Shown: one piece after another, positions 10,832-18,490 of the stretch
How positions within the stretch are numbered: the first letter of the stretch is position 1
Layout of the letters: the number at the start of each line of letters is the position of its first letter
Source of the DNA: Candidatus Shapirobacteria bacterium
Lineage (GTDB): Bacteria > Patescibacteria > Microgenomatia > UBA12405
Direction: 5' to 3'
DNA length: 64,000 nt
Assembly: GCA_028710865.1 (NCBI GenBank)
Contig: JAQTUF010000001.1
Coordinates: 100,409 to 164,408 of the forward strand
Notes under the pieces: model-generated
Databases searched by the model: none
What the model was told of the DNA's origin: nothing
Seen by the model: only the letters and a program-made list of their open reading frames with translations
Program-made: the position numbers and the translations under genes

Positions 10832-10840
10832 TGGTAGAAT
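10832..10840 (+). promoter_or_regulatory. Extended -10 box for miaB
   Basis: TGGTAGAAT (TGn plus a 5-of-6 -10 hexamer) lies 5 nt before the GTG at 10846. It predicts a leaderless transcript and supports the GTG start over the in-frame TTG at 10816. Confidence 0.5.
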
Positions 10841-10845
10841 TGAGG

Positions 10846-11979
10846 GTGAAATTTTTTATAAAGACATTTGGTTGTATCCAAAACACAGCTGATTCAGAGA
10901 GAATCAAGGCATTTTATTGGAATAAGGGATTTGAAGAAACTAAAAATTGGAAAGAAGCCAATTTGGTTGTTGTAAATACATGTATTATTAGAGAATCGGC
11001 AGAAAACAGGGTCTATGGTTTGATTAATGAGATTAATAAATGGAATAAAAATCCCTCTAAAAAAAACCCTTTGTCACTTTGTGACATTTCCCTTAAAAAG
11101 GGCAACTTTAATAAAATTAAGATTATTGTAACTGGCTGTTTGGCGGGGTTGTCTGATAAAGATAAAACCGGAAAAAAGTTAAAACAGCTTAAGAAAGATT
11201 TCCCAACAGTGTCCGAGTTTATGCCGATAGAGAAAATTAGTTTTGAAATTAAACCTATTAGAGAAAAAAATGAAATGGCTTTAATCCCAATTAGTTTTGG
11301 TTGCAGTAATTTTTGTAGTTATTGTATAGTCCCCTTTGCTAGAGGAAGTGAAAAATCAAGAAAAATGGAGGAAATATTGGTAGAAGTTGATGAAGCGATA
11401 AAAGCAGGATTTAAAAAAGTAATGTTGATTGGACAAAATGTAAACTCCTATGGAGCAGATTTTGGAGAAACAACTTTAGTATCAATGGGTAAAAAAAGAT
11501 TTAAAAGTTTATTTCATAAATTATTGGAAGAAGTAGCTAAAAAAGATTTGGAAAAAATTTCATTTGTCAGTAGCAACCCTTGGGATTTCTCGGATAAATT
11601 GATTGATATTATTACTAAATATAAAAATATTGACCGATTACTCCATTTACCAGTTCAAGCTGGTGACGATCAAATTCTCAAAAATATGAATCGAGGTTAT
11701 ACAGCAAAAGAATACTTAGATTTAGTTAAAAAAATCAGAACAAAAATTCCAGATGTTAAATTTAGTACTGACATAATTATTGGATTCCCAGGTGAAGATA
11801 AAAAAGCTTTTCAAAATACGGTTAAATTGTGTAAAAAAGCTAATTTTGAAATTGGCTATCTAAACAAATATTCCCCTCGCAAAGGGACAGTTTCGGCCAA
11901 AATTTATAAAGATGATATTCCAATGAATGAGAAAAAAAGAAGATGGAATATATTAAATGAGTTGATAAACAAAAAATAA
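10846..11979 (+). CDS. miaB: tRNA methylthiotransferase MiaB-type, lacking TRAM
   Basis: 377 aa from a GTG at 10846; an upstream TTG at 10816 would add ten poorly conserved residues. MiaB adds a methylthio group to i6A37 of tRNA using two Fe-S clusters. The N-terminal domain has its three cysteines in FGCIQNTADSE, NTCIIRESAENR and TGCLAG. The radical SAM motif is CSNFCSYC, followed by IVPFARGSEKSR. The protein stops shortly after the radical SAM core (ending NELINKK), so the C-terminal TRAM RNA-binding domain normally present is missing; typical family members are about 440 aa. A MtaB or RimO assignment is less likely because of the RGSEKSR and LPVQAGDD segments. It converges on glmS with a single base between the stops. 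Confidence 0.85.
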   Translation: MKFFIKTFGCIQNTADSERIKAFYWNKGFEETKNWKEANLVVVNTCIIRESAENRVYGLINEINKWNKNPSKKNPLSLCDISLKKGNFNKIKIIVTGCLAGLSDKDKTGKKLKQLKKDFPTVSEFMPIEKISFEIKPIREKNEMALIPISFGCSNFCSYCIVPFARGSEKSRKMEEILVEVDEAIKAGFKKVMLIGQNVNSYGADFGETTLVSMGKKRFKSLFHKLLEEVAKKDLEKISFVSSNPWDFSDKLIDIITKYKNIDRLLHLPVQAGDDQILKNMNRGYTAKEYLDLVKKIRTKIPDVKFSTDIIIGFPGEDKKAFQNTVKLCKKANFEIGYLNKYSPRKGTVSAKIYKDDIPMNEKKRRWNILNELINKK

Positions 11980-11980
11980 T

Positions 11981-13750
11981 TTATTTAACAGTGACTGATT
12001 TGGCGATATTACGAGGTTTATCAATATTATTTCCTAATTTTAAAGAAAGATAATAAGTCAATAGTTGAAGGGGAATAATATTAAATATTGAACTAGTTTC
12101 ACCAAGTGATGGTGTTTTGAGTAAATAATCAAAATTATCTTGTTTATGGGAATAAACACCAATAATACTACCACCGCGACTACGAATTTCATTAATAGCG
12201 TTATTCATATCATTTATGGTTTGATCTTGGGATAAAACAGCGATAGTATAAATATCTTTTTCAATTAGGGTAATAGCGTAGTGTTTGAGATCACCAGCTG
12301 GGATAGCATGAGCATGTTTATAAGTACCTTCAATGATTTTAATCATACCTTCTTTTGCAATTTGAAAGTTTTGGGATTTACCTAGTAAAAAAATATCATG
12401 AATATTTAAAAGTTTTTGGGCAATTTTTTTTATATCGGTGTGATTATTTTTATTTCTGAGATATTTTTCAGTTGAATTGACTAATTGTTTAAGATTTTCA
12501 ATAGCATCTTGATAATTTTTAGCGATAGTTTTAGCAAGTAAATACCCCCAAGCAATTTGAGAAGTAAATATTTTAGTGGACATAACACAAATCTCGGGAC
12601 CAGCATTAGCTATAAATTTAAAATCTGATAGACGAGTCATCATAGAACCAGGCATATTAACATAGCTAACAATAGTCATTTTTTTAGTTTTAGCATACTC
12701 TAAAACTTCTAAAACATCAGCGGTTTCTCCACTTTGGGAAGGAGCAATAATTAAATCATCTTTAGTAAAAAATTTATAATATTCCAAAGCATCAGCACCA
12801 ACTAAACTGATAGTTTGGATATGAGCAATTTCTCTTAAAAAATAGGCAATTTGAGCAGCAGCATTACCAGCAGTACCAGAACCAATAGTATAGATGGTTT
12901 TGGCTTTTTTAATGGCTTGGGCTAACTTTTTTAAATTATTTTTATCAGTATTAATTACTTCTTTAATAACTAATGGTGTTTCAAAAATTTCTTTAATCAT
13001 AAAATGTTTATAATCACCTTTATTTACTATAATGGTTTGAAAATCAGCTTTTTTAAATTTTAAGGATAAATTTTTATTGGTTTTAAGATTGATAATTTGA
13101 GGATGAGAATTTAAAACAACTAATTCAAAATTATCGAGGTCATAATAGGTCGAAATATTTTTACCTAACGAAACAGTATCAGAAGAAATAAAATAATCAC
13201 CATCTTTTTGACCAATAATTAGGGGAGAACCATTTCTAACAGCAATAATTTGATGATTAATAGAATCGAGCAAGGCAATAGTATTACGGCCTTCTAAATC
13301 TAGAAAAGCTTTTTTGACGGCTGTTAATAAATTCTTAGTCTCTTTTTGATATTTTTCAATTAGTCTAACAATAACCTCTGTATCAGTTTCTGATTCAAAT
13401 TTATAACCTTTTTTAATTAAATCTGATTTTAATTTTAAATAATTTTCAACAATACCATTTTGAACTAAAGCAAAAGATTTGTCAGTGGAAAAATGGGGAT
13501 GAGCGTTAATTTTAGAAACACTACCAGTAGTAGCCCAACGAGTATGTCCCAAGGATAAATTACTTTTAGAAAAATTAAGTTGATTAATATTTTCAATCTT
13601 ACCAATGTCTTTTTGAATAAAAATTTGGTGATCTTTTAAAACGGCAATTCCCCACGAATCATAACCCCTGTAATCTAAACTTTTTAAACCTGATAAAACG
13701 ATATCGGCAGCATTTTGAGAGCTACCATTATAGCCATAGATTCCACACAT
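11981..13750 (-). CDS. glmS: Glutamine--fructose-6-phosphate aminotransferase
   Basis: 589 aa. It makes glucosamine-6-phosphate from fructose-6-phosphate and glutamine, the first committed step to UDP-GlcNAc and peptidoglycan. The start must be the ATG at 13750, since the N-terminal nucleophile cysteine follows Met directly (MCGIYGYNG); a frame extended to 13789 would bury it. The glutaminase domain covers about 1-220 (HTRWATTGSVSKINAHPH, with the conserved HTRWAT). Two SIS sugar-isomerase domains follow (IGSGTAGNAA; PSQSGETADVLE). The C-terminus ends DKPRNIAKSVTVK, the conserved DxPRxLAKSVTVE tail. Its leader carries a glmS ribozyme, so expression is predicted to fall when glucosamine-6-phosphate accumulates. 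There is no strong Shine-Dalgarno. Confidence 0.97.
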   Translation of the reverse strand: MCGIYGYNGSSQNAADIVLSGLKSLDYRGYDSWGIAVLKDHQIFIQKDIGKIENINQLNFSKSNLSLGHTRWATTGSVSKINAHPHFSTDKSFALVQNGIVENYLKLKSDLIKKGYKFESETDTEVIVRLIEKYQKETKNLLTAVKKAFLDLEGRNTIALLDSINHQIIAVRNGSPLIIGQKDGDYFISSDTVSLGKNISTYYDLDNFELVVLNSHPQIINLKTNKNLSLKFKKADFQTIIVNKGDYKHFMIKEIFETPLVIKEVINTDKNNLKKLAQAIKKAKTIYTIGSGTAGNAAAQIAYFLREIAHIQTISLVGADALEYYKFFTKDDLIIAPSQSGETADVLEVLEYAKTKKMTIVSYVNMPGSMMTRLSDFKFIANAGPEICVMSTKIFTSQIAWGYLLAKTIAKNYQDAIENLKQLVNSTEKYLRNKNNHTDIKKIAQKLLNIHDIFLLGKSQNFQIAKEGMIKIIEGTYKHAHAIPAGDLKHYAITLIEKDIYTIAVLSQDQTINDMNNAINEIRSRGGSIIGVYSHKQDNFDYLLKTPSLGETSSIFNIIPLQLLTYYLSLKLGNNIDKPRNIAKSVTVK

Positions 13751-13832
13751 AATTTTTGACCGGTTTTTGAAAATTAATAAAAGTATCAAAAACGCCGGAA
13801 AGAATTCTTTTGAAGAAAAATGGCAATTGTGT

Positions 13833-13970
13833 TATTTTCTCTTTGATTTTTGAATTACTTCAAAATTTTAAAGAAAATATTTAGGCCGACAATCACAGCC
13901 TAAGGGTTTCCGCAGATAAATCGATTTACCCTTGTCCTCGTATCCCCAATAAATTGGGGCCACACGCTCT
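13833..13970 (-). ncRNA. glmS_ribozyme: glmS ribozyme (glucosamine-6-phosphate-activated self-cleaving riboswitch)
   Basis: Read on the minus strand upstream of glmS. The cleavage site would lie between A13968 and G13967 (A|GCGTG, family A|GCGCC). The P1 hairpin is perfect: CCCCAA/TTGGGG at 13944-13959 with a 4-nt loop. The conserved core follows, ACGAGG then AAGGG (13940-13928), an internal AAATCGATTTATC and GCGGA, closing with CCCTT. A P3-like AGGC/GCCT stem lies at 13883-13901. A longer P4-like hairpin with a GTAA (GNRA) loop lies at 13833-13879. Side by side with the well-known Thermoanaerobacter ribozyme, the core ACGAGG, AGGGT, ATCGA and GCGG blocks fall in the same order and spacing. 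The ribozyme ends 82 nt before the glmS ATG. The order of pairing was judged by eye; a covariance-model search was not possible. Confidence 0.9.
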
Positions 13971-14002
13971 TATTTATAATGCCATTTTAAAAGAACTGAG
14001 GT

Positions 14003-14031
14003 ATTTTGATGGAAAAGAATACTAAAGTCAA
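14003..14031 (-). promoter_or_regulatory. Probable promoter of glmS and its ribozyme leader
   Basis: TTGACT (14026-14031), a 17-nt spacer and CAAAAT (14003-14008) on the minus strand. The predicted start near 13997 leaves about 29 nt before the ribozyme cleavage site, as that fold requires. A TATAAA at 13973-13978 lies too close to the cleavage site to be the main -10. Confidence 0.5.
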
Positions 14032-14033
14032 AT

Positions 14034-14996
14034 TTATTTTAAATATTTGGCAATATTGGAATTATGTTCGGCGAGAGTGATGGCGTAATGCATGAGGCCA
14101 TCATCACCAGTAATATAATAGATATAATTAGAATCAGTGGGATGAAAAGCAGCATAAAGTGAATTATATCCTGGGCTGCAAATTGGCTTAGGAGGTAAAC
14201 CGGTATTTTTGTAGGTATTATAGACAGAATTTATAGATAAACTTGATTTTGTAATTGGCTGCCAATATTCTTTAATATTTTTATTTTGACTATCACGAGC
14301 ATATTGGACAGTGGCATCAAGTTGGAGAGCCATATTAATACTTAAACGATTTAAAATAATTCCAGCAATCATTTGTTTTGATTCAAGTGATTTACCTTCT
14401 CTTTCTAAAAGTGAAGCTAAAACTAAAATTTTTTGATCACTAAGAGTGGAAGTAGAATCTTTTTTAGCCTGAGTAAATTTTTGGTTAAAATGATCATAAA
14501 TAACTTTTAATGTTTGATCCAAACTAAAATATTGAGGGATAAGATAACTATCTGGAAAAAGATAACCTTCTTTGTTTTTGGTTTGAGTTAAAAAATCTTG
14601 ACTAGTAAAGGTTAAATCTTTTGGAAAAAGATTAGCTGTTTCTTCAAGGCGAGAACCATCAGGAATCTTAAGCCAATAATCGGAAATTCCACCAGTGGTC
14701 AATTTTTCAAGAAGCTCTGGAGTAGATAATGAGGGAGAAAGTCGATAAGTTCCTGATTGAATTTTTTTATTTTGTCTGGTTAAAAAACTATAAGCAATGA
14801 AAACAAAATGATTTTTAATAAGATCTTTTTCCTCTAAATTTTGACTTATAGTTTTTATGCTGTCACCAGCGTTAATTACAAAAACTTGATTCTTTGAATC
14901 TAAAGAAAATGCTGATAAATTTATCTTAATAAAAATTAGACCGAAAACTAGAAAGATTGTGACCAAAACAAATATAATAGAGACTACTTTTTTCAT
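14034..14996 (-). CDS. mltG: Endolytic murein transglycosylase MltG
   Basis: 320 aa, matching the usual size. MltG cleaves nascent glycan strands at the membrane and is thought to set their length. An N-terminal transmembrane helix lies at about 5-27. A LysM-like region follows (VFVINAGDSIKTISQNLEEK), then the YceG/MltG domain. The catalytic glutamate is in ASLLEREGKSLESKQ near residue 200, and the conserved FINRL-type block is here GIILNRLSINMALQLDATVQ. The C-terminal NTGLPPKPICSPGYNSLYAA block is present. It precedes glmS and follows ruvX and a zinc ribbon on the same strand, grouping it with cell-wall functions. Confidence 0.93.
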   Translation of the reverse strand: MKKVVSIIFVLVTIFLVFGLIFIKINLSAFSLDSKNQVFVINAGDSIKTISQNLEEKDLIKNHFVFIAYSFLTRQNKKIQSGTYRLSPSLSTPELLEKLTTGGISDYWLKIPDGSRLEETANLFPKDLTFTSQDFLTQTKNKEGYLFPDSYLIPQYFSLDQTLKVIYDHFNQKFTQAKKDSTSTLSDQKILVLASLLEREGKSLESKQMIAGIILNRLSINMALQLDATVQYARDSQNKNIKEYWQPITKSSLSINSVYNTYKNTGLPPKPICSPGYNSLYAAFHPTDSNYIYYITGDDGLMHYAITLAEHNSNIAKYLK

Positions 14997-15008
14997 TTAA
15001 ATTCGTGT

Positions 15009-15206
15009 TTAAATTTCGTCAAAGAGAGCTCGACGGTAACTTTTTTTATTTTCATCATAGATAAAAATACGACCACAACGACAAGTGACAGTGGTTTGGC
15101 CTCGAACTGGTTTTTTGACTCCGTTTTCCAATGAAGTACCACAGCCAACACATTTCTTTTGGGATAATAACCAGGCTTGAATAGGAGCGATTAAGTTTTT
15201 TATCAT
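15009..15206 (-). CDS. Small zinc-ribbon protein
   Basis: 65 aa. Four cysteines form two knuckles, CVGCG and CRCGR (CxxC, then CxC), as in small zinc ribbons. An amphipathic N-terminus (MIKNLIAPIQAWLLSQKK) precedes it, and the ribbon core includes GTSLENG and RGQTTVTCRCGRIFIYD. I do not recognise a named family. It sits 11 bp after ruvX and 12 bp before mltG, so it is likely co-transcribed. A role in RNA or protein binding is possible but only inferred. Length, start (ATG at 15206) and conserved cysteine spacing favour a real gene. Confidence 0.7.
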   Translation of the reverse strand: MIKNLIAPIQAWLLSQKKCVGCGTSLENGVKKPVRGQTTVTCRCGRIFIYDENKKSYRRALFDEI

Positions 15207-15216
15207 AATCCTTTTT

Positions 15217-15591
15217 TTAATAAGTATTGGCCCGCCTTAAAATAACTGCGGCGGAGATAGAGTCAATTAAATTTTTATAGTTCTTTTTTTTATTTTTATT
15301 CGTAATAAAAATTTGATTAGCTTCAATAGTACTAACGGCTTCTTCAACTGTCTCTATACTACATATTACCATTTTTTTAAGTTCTTTAATAAAGTCTTTG
15401 GTAATAATGGCGAAGTCTCCTTCTGAAATACCAATGTAAATTTTTTCGATTTGGTATTGATCAATAATTTTTTGAATTTGACTAAATTTTTGAGAATCAT
15501 TTTTAATCGGATCAATAGGCGTAATAATATTTTTTATAGAAATAGCTAAGCCAATCCGTTTGGTACCATAATCAATAGCTAAAAGATTCAT
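15217..15591 (-). CDS. ruvX: Putative pre-16S rRNA nuclease / Holliday-junction resolvase-like (YqgF)
   Basis: 124 aa from the ATG at 15591, which gives the canonical start MNLLAIDYGTKRIGLAISI; the frame also extends upstream into the sortase gene, but that part lacks family similarity. YqgF/RuvX has an RNase H fold and is implicated in 16S rRNA 5'-end processing. The first acidic motif AIDYGTKRIG is intact. The second acidic site is less clear: IYIGISEGDF occupies the usual VGLP-x-N-x-x-G position with sequence drift, and the final D is in NLIDSISAAVIL. The gene starts 8 bp after the sortase stop. Function as a nuclease is likely but less certain because of the unusual middle motif. Confidence 0.8.
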   Translation of the reverse strand: MNLLAIDYGTKRIGLAISIKNIITPIDPIKNDSQKFSQIQKIIDQYQIEKIYIGISEGDFAIITKDFIKELKKMVICSIETVEEAVSTIEANQIFITNKNKKKNYKNLIDSISAAVILRRANTY

Positions 15592-15599
15592 AGAAGGTA

Positions 15600-16307
15600 T
15601 TATAAGGCAATTTCGGCTTTGACTACAAGCCGACGAAGGTAAGTACCTGGAGGACTGCACGTGATAAGGGTAATAACTTTATCGTCAAATCTTTGTTCTA
15701 GGACAGAAAAATCAGTGGCTTTGACTTCATACATTTCACTAACAAGGTATCTATATTGACTACCATCATAATTAATATCAATTTCATCACCAATTTTAAG
15801 GGTGTGAAGGGTGGAAAAAATGGTTAGATAAGATCTAGGATTAAAAAATTGAGGCAAAACGGAGTGACCAAAAATAACAGTATTACCTAGTTGCCCTGGT
15901 AGGGCAGTTTGAGGATATTGAATAAGGCTTTTTTTAAGATCAGAACTACCAATGATAACAGTAGCATCTTTAATATTTAATTTAGGAATAGATAAATAAT
16001 ATTTATTACCATCATCATTAGTGAATAAATTGTTTGATTGACCTGACGAATCATTAATAAACCAATTTGATAATTGGGTATAGTCAGCGGTTACATCTCC
16101 TAAAATGTTTAAAGACTGATTGTAAGATTTGACTGAAAGTGGATTTAGAATCTGTTTTAAATTAGTAGAATATTTAAACTGAAATCTAATGATTGGAATG
16201 ACAGCAAAACTAAGTAGGAGTAAGCCGGAAATCAAAAAAAATAAAGGCAAATATTTTTTATTTTTTAAACCAGGTTTCTTTTCTTTTTTAATATATATAT
16301 AACTCAC
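15600..16307 (-). CDS. Class D/E-like sortase
   Basis: 235 aa. Sortases are membrane-anchored cysteine transpeptidases that attach proteins to the wall or polymerise pili. A basic N-terminus and transmembrane helix (about 20-41) precede the catalytic domain. The active-site triad is visible: His148 in VIFGHSVLPQ, Cys217 in TLITCSPPGT, and Arg near 224 in YLRRLVVKA. Its start ATG overlaps the end of the upstream membrane-protein gene by 4 bp (ATGA). No LPxTG substrate was found in this window. Sequence length and the TLITC motif fit the housekeeping-like class D/E sortases found in Gram-positive and CPR bacteria; the class call is inferred. Confidence 0.88.
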   Translation of the reverse strand: MSYIYIKKEKKPGLKNKKYLPLFFLISGLLLLSFAVIPIIRFQFKYSTNLKQILNPLSVKSYNQSLNILGDVTADYTQLSNWFINDSSGQSNNLFTNDDGNKYYLSIPKLNIKDATVIIGSSDLKKSLIQYPQTALPGQLGNTVIFGHSVLPQFFNPRSYLTIFSTLHTLKIGDEIDINYDGSQYRYLVSEMYEVKATDFSVLEQRFDDKVITLITCSPPGTYLRRLVVKAEIAL

Positions 16308-18454
16308 AAGTTTGAAGATTCAATCTCAATTGAAAGATTATTTTCTCTAAATGGTAAAAGATTTAGAGGTAAATTATTTTTAATATTGAAATTATACGCC
16401 CTATTGACCATTTTTTTAATGATATCGGAAGCTTTTAAAGTAGTTTTGGCAATCAAAGATTTTTTTAGTTTAGTTAAATCAATTCGAGGAGTACCTAAAC
16501 CACTAATAGACAAAGTACCAGTAGCCTGCTGTGATTCAATTTTAGTGGATTTAAATTCAAAATTGAAATTTTGAATGTCAATATTGGTATTATCAAAATT
16601 TTCTTGATCGGATAAAAATTGCTTTAAAACTTTTTCTTTGACAGAATCAGTGACAGTAAATATGGAAACTGAAGCATTAACGGTAGCATTTAGTTGATCA
16701 GCTTGTTCACCAACTTCCCGACTGAGATCAACCTTATCTTTAGAAATTTGGGTTGTACCAGAAATAACTCCAGAAATATTACCTAAACCATTAGTGATTT
16801 TTTCTTCAATTTTTTGAGTAATTTCTTCGTTGATTTTTGATTCGATATCAATTTTGTCTTGAGTACTAACAGCATTAATTTGTTCTTTACTACCACCAGA
16901 TAAAGCTTGACTAACACGAGCAATTAAAATAGTATTGGAAATTTTTTCAAATTTTAATTGAGAATTTTGATCAATATTAAATTCCGAACCAATATCAGTA
17001 GCAATAATAGCTGTCTTGGTTTGACCTAAAGTAATAACACCTTCATCTAAATTAGAACTGCTAGAAGCAATAGAAACAGCAGTGGTTAATTCAAATTTTT
17101 TACCTGAATCATCAACTAAAATTGAACCATTAGAAAGACTTTGTGATTGATCAGATTTATTATAAATAATTACTTCACCTCTGGCTTTGTTACCAACAGT
17201 TTTTTGACCAGTAGTATCCAATTGACTATTAGCCTTAATATCAAAAGTCTGTTTTTCTATGGGAATAATTGACTTAGAAATATCATCTTCTGAACCATCA
17301 ACCACTAAGGTAACAGGAATTTGTTTATTAAAATTAAAAGGAGTTATAAATAGAGTAATTTCAGTTTTGGAAAAGAAAAATATAAAGGCTAGACTCAAAG
17401 ATATAATAATTAAACCAATCCAAAGCAAATTATTAAATTTAGGTTTTTTAATTTTGAATAATTTAATTTTTTTAAAAAAAGAAAAGGAAAATTTAGGTTT
17501 TTTAATTTCTGGGATAATTTCCTTTGTAGCCAAAGGTACTTCTAAAGGAGTTTCTAAATTATCTAACTTTTGATTGTCATTAAAGTCTTGATAAATTTGT
17601 TTATCTTCTAAAATAGCATCTGTTTCTGATGAAAATCCTAAACTATCAGCTTCAATTTCTTCAAGGAAAAGCTCTTGAGAAATTGGGTTGACAACTTCTT
17701 CAGTAGTTGATGGTTCTGGATTGTCTAAAATGGTTTTGACTTGGGAGGTAATAATTTTAGAAAAAATATTGATTATTTCATCATTTTGATAAATTTTGAC
17801 ATCGGGAAAATGAAGAAAAGTTTCAATATCTTTTTTACCAACCCAAGGAAAATTTTTAATTTCGTCAATAAATTCTGAAGCTTTCGCTCCAAAAAGAATA
17901 ATTTGAGGTGGTAGGGCTGATTGGGAGTTTAACTCTAATAAAGTGGATTCCAATATTTGACCAGTAAAAGGTTGATCGAGATTTTTTCGAATTCGTTCTT
18001 TAACATGTCCTAAATAAACTAAAGATAAATAAAATTCATTAACATCGAGATGGATTAAAATGAAACTGGCAGGAAAATCGTCTTTTTGATTGGCTTCTTC
18101 AACAATAGCTTCATCTTCGGATAAAAATCCAGATGGAATCAAATCAAGTTCTTTACATAAACTTTTGATAATTTTTAGTTTGGGGGCTGAAATCTTACCG
18201 TCGTTGTCAACCCAAAAAGGAGGCACTACAAAGGCGGCTGAGCTAGGTTCTTGGTCTTCGGTAATATGGGCATTAAGAGAGGCGGCAGAAAGTGATTCAT
18301 CGACGGCGGTAATTAATGATTTTTCAGAATTTATATCCCAATCCACGGCTGGGCCAATAGCTAAAACATGGTATTGATTATTTGACTGGTTGACTAAAGC
18401 AACCACAACTAGATTATCTTGAATATAAATTAACCAAAAATTGCTACCATCCAT
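16304..18454 (-). CDS. Membrane protein with PilM-like N-domain and baseplate J-like exported region
   Basis: 716 aa. Residues 1-255 look actin-like/PilM-like: FILIHLDVNEFYLSLVYLG and PQIILFGAKASEF resemble the phosphate-binding strands of that fold. An acidic linker and a strongly basic juxtamembrane stretch (KKPKFSFSFFKKIKLFK) lead to one transmembrane helix at about 342-361. The exported part contains GNKARGEVIIYNKSDQSQ and GSILVDDSGKKFELTTAVSI, patterns typical of baseplate J/gp47-like domains in CPR surface proteins. Its C-terminus is a beta-rich repeat. It is coupled by a 4-bp overlap to the sortase. Inference: an envelope scaffold linking a cytoplasmic ATPase-like domain to a surface structure. 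Function unproven. Confidence 0.7.
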   Translation of the reverse strand: MDGSNFWLIYIQDNLVVVALVNQSNNQYHVLAIGPAVDWDINSEKSLITAVDESLSAASLNAHITEDQEPSSAAFVVPPFWVDNDGKISAPKLKIIKSLCKELDLIPSGFLSEDEAIVEEANQKDDFPASFILIHLDVNEFYLSLVYLGHVKERIRKNLDQPFTGQILESTLLELNSQSALPPQIILFGAKASEFIDEIKNFPWVGKKDIETFLHFPDVKIYQNDEIINIFSKIITSQVKTILDNPEPSTTEEVVNPISQELFLEEIEADSLGFSSETDAILEDKQIYQDFNDNQKLDNLETPLEVPLATKEIIPEIKKPKFSFSFFKKIKLFKIKKPKFNNLLWIGLIIISLSLAFIFFFSKTEITLFITPFNFNKQIPVTLVVDGSEDDISKSIIPIEKQTFDIKANSQLDTTGQKTVGNKARGEVIIYNKSDQSQSLSNGSILVDDSGKKFELTTAVSIASSSSNLDEGVITLGQTKTAIIATDIGSEFNIDQNSQLKFEKISNTILIARVSQALSGGSKEQINAVSTQDKIDIESKINEEITQKIEEKITNGLGNISGVISGTTQISKDKVDLSREVGEQADQLNATVNASVSIFTVTDSVKEKVLKQFLSDQENFDNTNIDIQNFNFEFKSTKIESQQATGTLSISGLGTPRIDLTKLKKSLIAKTTLKASDIIKKMVNRAYNFNIKNNLPLNLLPFRENNLSIEIESSNL

Positions 18455-18490
18455 GATATAAGGATACTATATTTTAGAATTAACTGAAAT

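Noticed and set aside
11981..13789. glmS starting at 13789
   Set aside because: That would place 13 residues before the catalytic N-terminal cysteine, which must follow Met directly.
13973..13978. TATAAA as the main -10 of glmS
   Set aside because: Its start would fall at the predicted ribozyme cleavage site, leaving no 5' residue to cleave. A promoter at 14003-14031 fits better.
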